The notes under the pieces are model-generated. The model was not told the origin of the DNA and did not search any database. It saw only the letters and a list, made by a program, of their open reading frames with translations. Positions 8,696 to 15,355 of a stretch of 35,027 nucleotides of DNA are shown here, piece by piece. The stretch covers positions 1 through 35,027 of the forward strand of contig JBBSCG010000019.1 in the NCBI GenBank assembly GCA_038250515.1, in the 5' to 3' direction. How positions within the stretch are numbered: position 1 is the stretch's first letter; each line of letters starts with the position of its first letter. The position numbers were made by a program, and so were the translations under genes. Source of the stretch: JAICUY01 sp038250515 (GTDB taxonomy: Bacteria > Chloroflexota > Limnocylindria > QHBO01).

Positions 8696-9256
8696 GTGAT
8701 CAGCACCGGAGATGTCAAGAAGGGAATCATCATCGAGCTGGACGGCCAGCTGATGAAGGTCCTCGACTGGAGCCACATCAAGATGGCGCGTGGCTCGGCG
8801 CAGGTGCGCATGAAGCTGCAGAACGTGCGCAAGGGCGACATCGTGGAGCGCACCTTTCAGGCTGGCACGCGCTGGCCGCGCGCTCGTGTCGAGCAGCGCA
8901 AGGTGCAGTACCTGTACAGCGACGACGGCGCCTACCACTTCATGGACAGCGAAACGTACGACCAGTTCGCCGTGCCGGCGGCCCTGCTCGGTGACGAGGC
9001 CAAGTTCCTGGTCGACAACACGGAGGTCTTCGTCAGCAACTACGAGAACGAGATCCTGGGCGTCGACCTGCCGGTCACCGTCGACCTGCGCGTGACGCAG
9101 GCCGATCCAGGATTCGCAGGCGACACCGCGGCCGGCGCCAAGAAGGCGGCAACGGTCGAGACCGGGCTGGTTGTGCAGGTGCCGCTGTTCGTCAGCGAGG
9201 GCGACCTGCTGCGGATCGACACGCGCACCGGTGAATACGTCACTCGCGTGCAATAG
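8696..9256 (+). CDS. efp: Elongation factor P
   Basis: Relieves ribosome stalling at polyproline by binding near the E site. It is 186 residues long, the normal size, with the three beta-barrel domains: KOW-like (ISTGDVKKGIIIELDG), middle OB (QYLYSDDGAYHFMDSETYDQF) and C-terminal OB ending GLVVQVPLFVSEGDLLRIDTRTGEYVTRV. The modification loop reads HIKMARGSAQ, so Arg32 stands where E. coli has beta-lysylated Lys34. GTG at 8696 gives the canonical N-terminus; GGGAGG at 8678-8683 is 12 bases away, longer than usual. An in-frame GTG at 8666 would add ten residues untypical of the family. No modification enzyme gene is in the window. Confidence 0.95.
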   Translation: MISTGDVKKGIIIELDGQLMKVLDWSHIKMARGSAQVRMKLQNVRKGDIVERTFQAGTRWPRARVEQRKVQYLYSDDGAYHFMDSETYDQFAVPAALLGDEAKFLVDNTEVFVSNYENEILGVDLPVTVDLRVTQADPGFAGDTAAGAKKAATVETGLVVQVPLFVSEGDLLRIDTRTGEYVTRVQ

Positions 9257-9355
9257 ACCGATGCCGCGGCAGCAATTCGTAACCATTTCAGTTGCAAGTG
9301 GGCAGCAGGCCCATCCTCGTGGTGTCAGGCCGCATCGTGTGGCTGAGGCAGTGGG

Positions 9356-10600
9356 ATGAGCCAGCAGCCGACGCTTTGGGAGACGGCGGCTGCCGCACCG
9401 CGCATCCTGCGCGTCAGCGACTTGAACCGTCGTGTCAGAGCGTTGCTCGACGGCGATCCGGCATTGGCCGACATCTGGGTCGAGGGCGAGATCAGCCAGC
9501 CGTCGTTCCCGCCGTCGGGACACTGCTTTTTCACGCTGAAGGACGGCTCATCGCAGGTTCGTGCGGTGATGTTCCGCGAGGAGCTGGGGCGCGCCACGGT
9601 GCGTCCGACGCATGGCACGCAGGTCGTCATTCACGGGCGCGTGCGCGCCTACGAGCCGCAGGGCATCTACCAGCTGTACGCCTACGAGATCACGCCGGCC
9701 GGCGCCGGCGACCTGCATGCCCAGTACGAGGCGCTTCGGGTGCGCCTGGCGGCCGAGGGGCTGTTCGAGGCGGGCCGCAAGCGGGTACTGCCGCGCTGGC
9801 CGCGCCGGATTGGCGTGGTGACCTCGCCGGTCGGCGCGGTGTGGCGCGACATCGGCAACGTCATGCGCCGTCGCTACCCGATGGTCGAGCTGGTCCTGTC
9901 GCCGTCGTTGGTCCAGGGACCAACGGCCGGCCCGGCGATCGTGCGGGCACTGCAGCGGCTGTACGCGGACTCCTCGCTCGACCTTGTCATCCTGGCACGC
10001 GGCGGCGGCTCGCTCGAGGATCTGTGGCCCTTCAACGACGAGAGTGTGGTGCGCTGCGTTGTTGCCTCGCCGGTTCCCGTTGTCGTGGGGGTGGGCCACG
10101 AAAGCGACGTGACGCTGGCAGATTTCGCGGCGGACGTCCGAGCGCCGACGCCGAGCGCCGCGGCCGAGCTTGCGGTGCCGGACGCGTCGCAGCTGCTGAG
10201 CGTGCTGAGTCGGCTGCGCGAACGAGCCTCCACGGCATTGCTGGCCCGTGCGAGCGAGCGCCGACGGCTGCTCACCGCCGAAGAGCGTGCGTTGACAGCG
10301 CACGCGCCGAACCTCGAGGCGGCGCGGCAACGGGCGGCGGAGCTGGTGGATCGGGGGCATCGGGCGCTGGTCGGGCGCGTTGGGCGCGAGCGGGCAATGC
10401 TGGAAGGCCTTCGCGACGGTTTGCGCGCCCTGGGGCCGACCGCGACGCTCGAGCGCGGCTACGCGATCGCGCGCCTGGCCGATGGCACGGTCATCCGCGA
10501 TCCGGCGGCAACGACCGTCGGTGCGCCGCTCATCGTGACCGTGGCGCGCGGTACGGTTTCCACGCTCGTGACCGAGAATCGAGCCGAGGAGGTTGGATGA
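9356..10600 (+). CDS. xseA: Exodeoxyribonuclease VII large subunit
   Basis: Catalytic subunit of ExoVII, which degrades single-stranded DNA from both ends to short oligonucleotides and acts in mismatch repair and damage tolerance. At 414 residues it is slightly shorter than the E. coli protein (456). The N-terminal OB domain is clear (SDLNRRVRALL, IWVEGEISQPSFPPSGHCFFTLKD), followed by the catalytic domain with RIGVVTSPVGAVWRDI, ARGGGSLEDLWPFNDE, VGVGHESDVTLADFAAD and RAPTPSAAAEL, then a coiled-coil region and the closing LERGYAIARLADG. ATG at 9356 has TGAGG at 9344-9348. The 99-base gap to efp holds no clear signal. It overlaps the following small gene by four bases (ATGA). Confidence 0.95.
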   Translation: MSQQPTLWETAAAAPRILRVSDLNRRVRALLDGDPALADIWVEGEISQPSFPPSGHCFFTLKDGSSQVRAVMFREELGRATVRPTHGTQVVIHGRVRAYEPQGIYQLYAYEITPAGAGDLHAQYEALRVRLAAEGLFEAGRKRVLPRWPRRIGVVTSPVGAVWRDIGNVMRRRYPMVELVLSPSLVQGPTAGPAIVRALQRLYADSSLDLVILARGGGSLEDLWPFNDESVVRCVVASPVPVVVGVGHESDVTLADFAADVRAPTPSAAAELAVPDASQLLSVLSRLRERASTALLARASERRRLLTAEERALTAHAPNLEAARQRAAELVDRGHRALVGRVGRERAMLEGLRDGLRALGPTATLERGYAIARLADGTVIRDPAATTVGAPLIVTVARGTVSTLVTENRAEEVG

Positions 10601-10944
10601 AGACAGAGCAGTGGAACGCGCTGCTGGAGATCGACAGGGTGGTCGAGCGCCCCTCGCGCTACAAGGATGGCCTGGCGTGGTGCACGGTTGCAGGTCGCGA
10701 GATTGCCCATGCGGAAGGTTCGGATCGGTTGGATCTGAGGCTGACACGAGCCGGCATCCGCGAGCTCCACGACGTTTCCGTGGCTGAGCCTCGGCCCTCG
10801 CCGTCAGACTGGGTCACACTTGACCTGGCGACGCCACGCGATGAGAAAGGATTGGTGGAACTCGTTCGTCGGGCCGTGGCGCTGAACCAGACGCAGTCGG
10901 CTCGCGGTCGGCAAATCAAGAGGAGTCGTCGTGAGCGTTCCTGA
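10597..10944 (+). CDS. Luciferase-domain (DUF5519-like) protein
   Basis: A 115-residue soluble protein starting at ATG 10597 with a strong GAGGAGG at 10586-10592 (four bases spacing) and a four-base overlap with xseA, so it is clearly translated. The sequence has TVAGREIAHAEGSDRLDLRLTR, then VAEPRPSPSDWVTLDL and LVELVRRAVALN. This pattern (REIxHxHG...DLxxxR, PSPSDWVT, ELLRRSY-like helix) fits the DUF5519 'luciferase domain' family, which despite its name has no shown light-emitting role. The C-terminus is Arg/Lys-rich. It is inserted between the two ExoVII subunit genes and overlaps xseB by 14 bases, so it is produced with them; a functional link to ExoVII is unproven. Confidence 0.7.
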   Translation: MKTEQWNALLEIDRVVERPSRYKDGLAWCTVAGREIAHAEGSDRLDLRLTRAGIRELHDVSVAEPRPSPSDWVTLDLATPRDEKGLVELVRRAVALNQTQSARGRQIKRSRRERS

Positions 10945-11185
10945 GGCTTCTCGCGATGAGACCGACGCCCTTGATTCGCGTCCGTTCGACGAGCTGGTCG
11001 TCGAGCTGCAGCGCATCGTGCAGAAGCTCGAAGCCGGAAGCGTCGGACTCGAGGAGAGCATTGCGCTGTACCGCGAGGGGCTGCGACTGCACGCGGCCTG
11101 TGAAACGCGGTTGCGCGACGCCGAGCTGAAGATCACCGAGCTCGGCCGCGGTGTGCAGCAGTCGGAGCCCGACGTCGCTGGATGA
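10931..11185 (+). CDS. xseB: Exodeoxyribonuclease VII small subunit
   Basis: Non-catalytic subunit of ExoVII; several copies coat the coiled coil of XseA. It is 84 residues long, the usual size, with the typical block FDELVVELQRIVQKLEAGSVGLEESIALYREGLRLHAACETRLRDAE seen in separate helices (about residues 19-65). The start is GTG 10931 with AAGAGGAG at 10918-10925, five bases away, inside the end of the previous gene. The short acidic N- and C-terminal tails vary in the family. Genes xseA, DUF5519-like and xseB form one overlapping translational unit that ends here, followed by a 238-base gap before dxs. Confidence 0.93.
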   Translation: MSVPEASRDETDALDSRPFDELVVELQRIVQKLEAGSVGLEESIALYREGLRLHAACETRLRDAELKITELGRGVQQSEPDVAG

Positions 11186-11205
11186 TCCGCGACTTGGCTG
11201 ATTGC

Positions 11206-11221
11206 CGGCCGCGTTCGGCCG
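11206..11221 (+). terminator. Candidate hairpin after xseB
   Basis: CGGCCG at 11206-11211 and CGGCCG at 11216-11221 form a perfect 6-bp stem with a CGTT loop, 20 bases after the xseB stop. It has no T-run, so termination is possible but not shown. Confidence 0.3.
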
Positions 11222-11264
11222 TCTGGGCCCGCGACCAGGGCGTGGCACGAATGACGCTGTACTG

Positions 11265-11275
11265 GTGTCAGACAC
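11265..11275. promoter_or_regulatory. Short perfect palindrome upstream of dxs
   Basis: GTGTC-A-GACAC is a perfect 11-base inverted repeat about 107 bases upstream of the dxs -10. It has the size of a half-turn dimer operator, but only one copy is seen and no regulator can be named. Confidence 0.2.
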
Positions 11276-11381
11276 ATGAGCGCGCGCACGCGTTCCACTG
11301 AGCGTGAGGGGTACAGGTTCGTTGAGCGCTCGTACTTCTTTGAGAAGGACCTGTCTTGAGGGCTCCCGAGAGGCATCGGTC

Positions 11382-11387
11382 TATACT
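11382..11387 (+). promoter_or_regulatory. Predicted -10 element for dxs
   Basis: TATACT (within CTATACT), a near-consensus sigma-70-type -10, lies 36 bases before the dxs start. A TTGAGG at 11356-11361 could be a -35 but the 20-base spacing is long. Unlike several other promoters here it leaves a leader of about 30 bases with a Shine-Dalgarno. Confidence 0.6.
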
Positions 11388-11423
11388 TTTCGTTCGCCGT
11401 TCGGCCGCATCCTGGAGTAGCTC

Positions 11424-13391
11424 TTGCCCGTCCCTGATCATTTGACCAATCCCGCCCAACTGCGCTCCATGACTGATTTGGAGCTCGACCGACTCGCCGG
11501 CGCGCTGCGTGAGCGGATGATCCGCGCCGTCTCAAAGACCGGTGGGCACCTGGCCTCCTCGCTCGGTGCGGTGGAGATTGCGCTGGCGCTGCATCGTGTC
11601 ATGGACTCGCCGCGCGACCGGGTCGTGTGGGACACCGGGCACCAGGCCTACGCCCACAAGCTGCTGACCGGACGCGGAGACCGATTCGACACGCTGCGTC
11701 AGATGGATGGCGTTGGTGGCTTCCCGCGACGCAGCGAGAGCGAGCACGATGTCTTTGACGGCGGGCACGCCGGGACAGGGGTGAGCATCGGTGTCGGGCT
11801 GGCCGCCGCGCGCGACCTGCTGCCGGCGGGTGATCCGAAACGGAAGCAGCGCGTGGCGGTATGCGTGGGTGATGCCGCGCTGCAGAGCGGGCTGACGATG
11901 GAGGCGCTCAACCACCTGGGGCACACCAAACATCGGCTGCTGATCGTGCTCAACGACAACGAGATGAGCATCAGCCCGTCCGTCGGCGGGCTTTCGACGC
12001 GGCTCAACAAGCTGCGGCTGACGCGGGCCTACCAGGGCACCAAGTCGGCGACCAAGGGTGCGCTGGAGCGCATCCCGGTCGTCGGACGGCCGCTCTTTGA
12101 GGCACTGGCCTTCACGAAAGAGGGCTTCAAGCGCTCGTGGGCCAAGGTCGGATTCTTCGAGGACATGGGGCTGACCTATATCGGGGTGCTCGACGGTCAC
12201 GACCGCCGCGAGCTGGAGAATGCCTTTGAGCGCGCCTTCGAGCTGCATGGCCCGGTTCTCGTTCACGTCAAGACTGTCAAGGGCCGCGGCTACGCTCCCG
12301 CGGAAGAGGACTCGATGTCCTTCCACGGTGCGTCGCTGCCGCCCATCGACCTGTGCCTGATCGACCCGACCGAGGAGGCGTTGCCGGCGTCCGGCGAGTC
12401 GCGGCGCAAGTCGAAGTCGTATACCCAGACCTTCGCCGAGGAGCTCGTCCGCTTCGCGGCCGATGACGAGCGCATCGTCGCCATCACCGCTGGCATGCCG
12501 ACCGGCACCGGTCTGATGCGCTTCGAGGAGCGCTTCCCGCGACGCTTCTTCGATGTCGGAATCGCCGAGCAGCACGCTGTCGCGCTGGCCGCGGGGCTGG
12601 CACTGGCAGGAAAGCGCCCGGTCGTGTCGCTGTATTCAACGTTCAGCCAGCGCGCCTACGATCAGCTGGTCCACGACGTGTGCCAGAACGATCTGCCGGT
12701 GCTGATCGCGATCGATCGCGCTGGACTGGTGGGGGAGGACGGCACGTCGCACCAGGGCATGTTCACCCTGCCGGCACAGCGCTCGCTCCCGAACCTGGTG
12801 ATCGGCTCGCCCAAGGACGAGCAGGAGATGCGCGACATGGTGGTCACCGCGTTCGCCTGGAATGGACCGATGTCGCTGCACTACCCGCGCGATGCCGGCG
12901 AGGACCTTGTGGACCGCCAGGGTTCACTGCTCGAGGTCGGGCGCGGCGAGGTGCTGACCCACGGCTCAGACTTGCTTTTCGTCGGGTTCGGTCCGATCGT
13001 TCAGCGCCTGCTGGCGGTCTCGGCCGAAATCGAGACGTCGTTCGGACTCTCCTCGACGGTCATCAACGCACGCTGGGCCAAGCCGCTTGACGAGGCGCTG
13101 CTTGCGGAGCACGGTGCCGGGAAGCGGCTGATCGTGACCGCTGAAGAGTCAGCGGCGATGGGCGGCTTCGGCGACGGCGTGCTCGACGCATTGAACCGCG
13201 CCGATCTCCGCGTTCCGCTGCTGAAGATCGCGCTGACGGAGGGCTTCGTGCACCACGGCGCCGTCGAGGACCTGCGGCGGCAGCAGCGGATCGACGTGCC
13301 GGGCATCGCCGCGCAGGTGCGCGAGAAGCTGGCGGACCTGGGCCTGGAGCTCGCGGCGCCACCGAAGCGTCGCAAGGTGTCTGCGGCCTAA
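11424..13391 (+). CDS. dxs: 1-deoxy-D-xylulose-5-phosphate synthase
   Basis: First enzyme of the MEP isoprenoid pathway: a ThDP-dependent condensation of pyruvate and glyceraldehyde 3-phosphate. It has 655 residues, near the usual length. Seen in order: SKTGGHLASSLGAVEIALALH, DTGHQAYAHKLLTGR, the ThDP/Mg site GDAALQSG...NDNEMSI (Asp150), the catalytic Glu382 in DVGIAEQHAVALAAG, YSTFSQRAYDQLVHDV, and DRAGLVGEDGTSHQG, which is diagnostic for DXS over transketolase. The Mg motif has GDA where most DXS have GDG. The start is TTG 11424 with GGAG at 11414-11417, six bases spacing. ispH, the last pathway enzyme, is 12 kb downstream in the same window. Confidence 0.95.
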   Translation: MPVPDHLTNPAQLRSMTDLELDRLAGALRERMIRAVSKTGGHLASSLGAVEIALALHRVMDSPRDRVVWDTGHQAYAHKLLTGRGDRFDTLRQMDGVGGFPRRSESEHDVFDGGHAGTGVSIGVGLAAARDLLPAGDPKRKQRVAVCVGDAALQSGLTMEALNHLGHTKHRLLIVLNDNEMSISPSVGGLSTRLNKLRLTRAYQGTKSATKGALERIPVVGRPLFEALAFTKEGFKRSWAKVGFFEDMGLTYIGVLDGHDRRELENAFERAFELHGPVLVHVKTVKGRGYAPAEEDSMSFHGASLPPIDLCLIDPTEEALPASGESRRKSKSYTQTFAEELVRFAADDERIVAITAGMPTGTGLMRFEERFPRRFFDVGIAEQHAVALAAGLALAGKRPVVSLYSTFSQRAYDQLVHDVCQNDLPVLIAIDRAGLVGEDGTSHQGMFTLPAQRSLPNLVIGSPKDEQEMRDMVVTAFAWNGPMSLHYPRDAGEDLVDRQGSLLEVGRGEVLTHGSDLLFVGFGPIVQRLLAVSAEIETSFGLSSTVINARWAKPLDEALLAEHGAGKRLIVTAEESAAMGGFGDGVLDALNRADLRVPLLKIALTEGFVHHGAVEDLRRQQRIDVPGIAAQVREKLADLGLELAAPPKRRKVSAA

Positions 13392-13412
13392 CGTCACTTG
13401 GATCGCGCACCG

Positions 13413-13429
13413 GCAGGCTTGGAGCCTGC
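13413..13429 (+). terminator. Hairpin between dxs and tlyA
   Basis: GCAGGCT (13413-13419) and AGCCTGC (13423-13429) make a perfect 7-bp stem with a TGG loop, 21 bases after the dxs stop and 17 bases before the tlyA -10. No U-tract follows. Confidence 0.4.
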
Positions 13430-13446
13430 GCCCGGGCGCGCTCACC

Positions 13447-13452
13447 TATGAT
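13447..13452 (+). promoter_or_regulatory. Predicted -10 element for tlyA (leaderless)
   Basis: TATGAT (in CTATGAT) ends six bases before ATG 13459, placing the predicted transcription start at or next to the A of the start codon. No Shine-Dalgarno precedes the ATG and no clear -35 is seen. Confidence 0.6.
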
Positions 13453-13458
13453 CGGCCG

Positions 13459-14241
13459 ATGCCGCGCATCCGTCTCGACCAGCTCCTCGTCGGGCGCGGG
13501 TTGGCAACCTCGCGGACGCAGGCGCAGGCGCTGATCATCGCCGGCCAGGTCGAGCTCGCCGGCGCGCCGAGTCGGACGCTGAAGCCGGGGCAGTTGGTGG
13601 CCGCCAGTGCCTCGGTCAGCCTGGTTGAGCGTCCGAGGTGGGCGAGCCGTGGCGGCGGCAAGCTTGAGGCAGCGCTCGACGCCTTCGACGTGGATCCGTG
13701 CGGCCTGGTCTGCCTGGACGCCGGAGCGTCGACCGGCGGCTTCACCGACGTGCTGCTCGACCGCGGCGCGCGGATCGTCTACGCCGTCGACGTGGGACGG
13801 GCGCAGCTCATCGACCGGCTGCGTCGCGAGCCCCGGGTGGTGAGCATGGAGCGCACGAATCTCCGCGAGCTGCGAGCGCTTCCCGAACGGATCGACTTCG
13901 CCACGCTGGATCTCTCCTTCATTTCGCTGAGGCTGGTCCTCCCAGCCGTGCATGCACTCCTGACCGATGCCGGCCGCGCCATCACTCTCGTCAAGCCGCA
14001 GTTCGAGGCGGGCCGAGAGGCGGTCCCGCGCGGCGGCGTGATCCGCGATCCGGCGGTGCATCGCGACGTGCTTCTACGCTTCGGCGAGGATGCGGCGGCG
14101 GCCGGCTTCGCGCCGACAAACCTGATCCGGTCGCCGGTGATCGGAAGCGAGGGCAATGTCGAGTTCCTTGCATTGCTCGAAAAGGAGCCGGCCAGGCGAC
14201 CAGCGTGGGAGTTCCTCGTCGATGCGCTGAACCTCGTGTGA
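13459..14241 (+). CDS. tlyA: TlyA-family rRNA 2'-O-methyltransferase
   Basis: A 260-residue protein with an N-terminal S4 RNA-binding domain (RIRLDQLLVGRGLATSRTQAQALIIAGQV, about residues 3-32) and an FtsJ-type Rossmann methyltransferase domain. SAM-binding motif I is LDAGASTGGFTDVLLDRGA (about 87-105), followed by the acidic VDVGRAQL and LDLSFISLRLVLPA (motif IV region). The SPOUT/FtsJ family members of this type 2'-O-methylate cytidines in 16S and 23S rRNA in mycobacteria; others are reported as hemolysins, probably indirectly. It begins at a predicted leaderless start. In many bacteria tlyA is beside nadK and recN, as here with two small genes in between. Confidence 0.92.
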   Translation: MPRIRLDQLLVGRGLATSRTQAQALIIAGQVELAGAPSRTLKPGQLVAASASVSLVERPRWASRGGGKLEAALDAFDVDPCGLVCLDAGASTGGFTDVLLDRGARIVYAVDVGRAQLIDRLRREPRVVSMERTNLRELRALPERIDFATLDLSFISLRLVLPAVHALLTDAGRAITLVKPQFEAGREAVPRGGVIRDPAVHRDVLLRFGEDAAAAGFAPTNLIRSPVIGSEGNVEFLALLEKEPARRPAWEFLVDALNLV

Positions 14242-14275
14242 CCGGCCGCAGTACGAAAGGTGGGAGGGCCACATC

Positions 14276-14701
14276 ATGCGCAGCGGCCTCGGGCTTTTGG
14301 CATCCGCATTGGCCGGGCTTGCTGGAGTGATCGCGAGCATGGACGGCGATGCCAGCATCGTGCCGTTTTTCATCGGTCTGACATTCGCCGGCGGCGTAGA
14401 GGCCTGGGCGGTTCACCCTCCGCCCATGGGCTGGCGGCAGCTCGTCGCCGGGGTCGTTGCGGTGCTGTGGCTGATCGCCGGCATCTGGATCGGCGGCCTG
14501 CTGCTGATGGTCGCAACGCACGTCATGGAGGCGTCGGGTCCGCCGCCTGCACCGGAGGCGACGTATCTGGGCCTGACCGCGACCGTCTACCACGTGCTGG
14601 GACTCTACGGAGGCTTGCTCGCCGTGATGGCCAGCGCGTGGGGCCCGGGTCGCTGGTTCCGCGCCGGCGAGCGCCTGACAGGTCCGGCGGCGAATCGGTA
14701 G
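14276..14701 (+). CDS. Small membrane protein, four predicted helices
   Basis: A 141-residue hydrophobic protein that I do not recognise. Likely membrane helices lie at about residues 4-22, 29-45, 56-80 and 100-122, with a short Pro-rich loop (SGPPPAPEA) between the last two and a short charged tail. No catalytic motif is visible. ATG at 14276 has a good GGGAGG at 14262-14267 with eight bases spacing, which supports real translation. It lies 34 bases after tlyA and is probably co-transcribed with it. The region after its stop is non-coding. Confidence 0.65.
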   Translation: MRSGLGLLASALAGLAGVIASMDGDASIVPFFIGLTFAGGVEAWAVHPPPMGWRQLVAGVVAVLWLIAGIWIGGLLLMVATHVMEASGPPPAPEATYLGLTATVYHVLGLYGGLLAVMASAWGPGRWFRAGERLTGPAANR

Positions 14702-14846
14702 AGCCGCTATCTGCCGCGAGTACTCAATGGCTTTCGTGCAGCACGAACGGCGCTGACGCTGGGCAGTCCCGAAGACCTCATCGCTGGACACAAGCGCGCG
14801 CGAGAGCACCCTAGGTTCGCGAGAGGCGCGGAACTCGTGACATAGG

Positions 14847-14862
14847 TGCGCCGAGGGGCGCA
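14847..14862 (+). terminator. Candidate hairpin in the gap
   Basis: TGCGCC (14847-14852) and GGCGCA (14857-14862) form a perfect 6-bp stem with loop GAGG, followed by the AT-rich TATATGTT. It is about 145 bases after the small membrane gene and could end that transcript, or belong to a promoter region. Confidence 0.3.
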
Positions 14863-14946
14863 TATATGTTCGTTACAAGCGAGTCAGGCACCGGTCGGCG
14901 CCACCTGCCTCCCTAACGCTCACCAGGCGCACGTTTGTCCATCATG

Positions 14947-15023
14947 ACCCGCGCGACACCCGCGCGACACCCGCGCGGTGCCAGATCTCGGCGCCAGATC
15001 GCGACGCGCGTAGCACGCGCGTA
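14947..15023. repeat. Cluster of phased short direct repeats upstream of RHH gene
   Basis: Three kinds of tandem repeat follow each other. ACCCGCGCGAC repeats with an 11-base period from 14947 (two full copies and a third partial to 14977). CCAGATC occurs at 14981-14987 and 14994-15000 (13-base period). ACGCGCGTA occurs at 15004-15012 and 15015-15023 (11-base period); its ACGCGCGT core is a palindrome. An 11-base period is about one helical turn. They end at the predicted -10 of the ribbon-helix-helix gene, so they are candidate operators for its own product. Confidence 0.55.
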
Positions 15024-15024
15024 T

Positions 15025-15030
15025 TACGAT
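15025..15030 (+). promoter_or_regulatory. Predicted -10 element for RHH gene (leaderless)
   Basis: TACGAT ends seven bases before GTG 15038, the same geometry as the other leaderless promoters in this window. It directly adjoins the ACGCGCGTA repeats. Confidence 0.45.
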
Positions 15031-15037
15031 GCCGACC

Positions 15038-15355
15038 GTGAGCAAGCGCAGGGTGTCCACGGCAGAACAGCTGGGCGCATTCGAGGGAATGGAGCCGATC
15101 GCGCGCGTCCCGGAGCCGGGCCTCGACACGATGCGCCAGATCGTCAGCCTGCGCATGCCGGACGCTTTGCTCGAACGCGTCGAGGCGGCGGCCCGCGCAC
15201 GCGGCGTCTCACCATCGAGCCTGATGCGTGCGCTGATCGCGGCTGGCCTGGACCGCAGCTACGCGGCGGTGACCGAATCGGATGTGGCGACCGAGCTCGG
15301 CGCGCTGCGCCACCAGATCCAGGAGATCGCGCGTCGCCTGGAGCAGCAGGCGTGA
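15038..15355 (+). CDS. Ribbon-helix-helix DNA-binding protein
   Basis: A 105-residue protein with a CopG/Arc-type RHH fold in the middle: the strand QIVSLRMPDALLERV followed by helix EAAARARG and helix SPSSLMRALIAAGLD. The N-terminal 30 residues look disordered, and the C-terminus (ALRHQIQEIARRLEQQA) looks like an amphipathic or coiled-coil helix. RHH proteins bind short direct or inverted repeats as dimers lined up on one DNA face, often autoregulating or acting as antitoxins; no toxin-like gene is next to it. GTG 15038 is preferred over ATG 15029 because of a -10 at exactly leaderless distance. It overlaps nadK by four bases, so it may control nadK/recN expression (inference). Confidence 0.75.
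   Translation: MSKRRVSTAEQLGAFEGMEPIARVPEPGLDTMRQIVSLRMPDALLERVEAAARARGVSPSSLMRALIAAGLDRSYAAVTESDVATELGALRHQIQEIARRLEQQA

Larger units (their letters stand above)
14702..15024. other. Non-coding gap before the RHH gene
   Basis: About 320 bases without a supported gene on either strand. It holds one GC-rich hairpin (14847-14862) followed by TATATGTT, and at its right end a cluster of short direct repeats described separately. The rest shows nothing I can identify. Confidence 0.6.

Noticed and set aside
9292..10596. Upstream part of the frame leading into the DUF5519-like gene
   Set aside because: It overlaps xseA fully and is Arg/Gly-rich without motifs; the strong ribosome site at 10586-10592 marks ATG 10597 as the real start.
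14935..15351. N-terminal extension of nadK upstream of 15352
   Set aside because: It overlaps the RHH gene, is Arg/Pro-rich, and lacks NAD kinase features; the family N-terminus begins at 15352-15358.
15038..15355. Antitoxin of a toxin-antitoxin pair
   Set aside because: The RHH fold would allow it, but the following gene is nadK and no toxin-like gene is adjacent.
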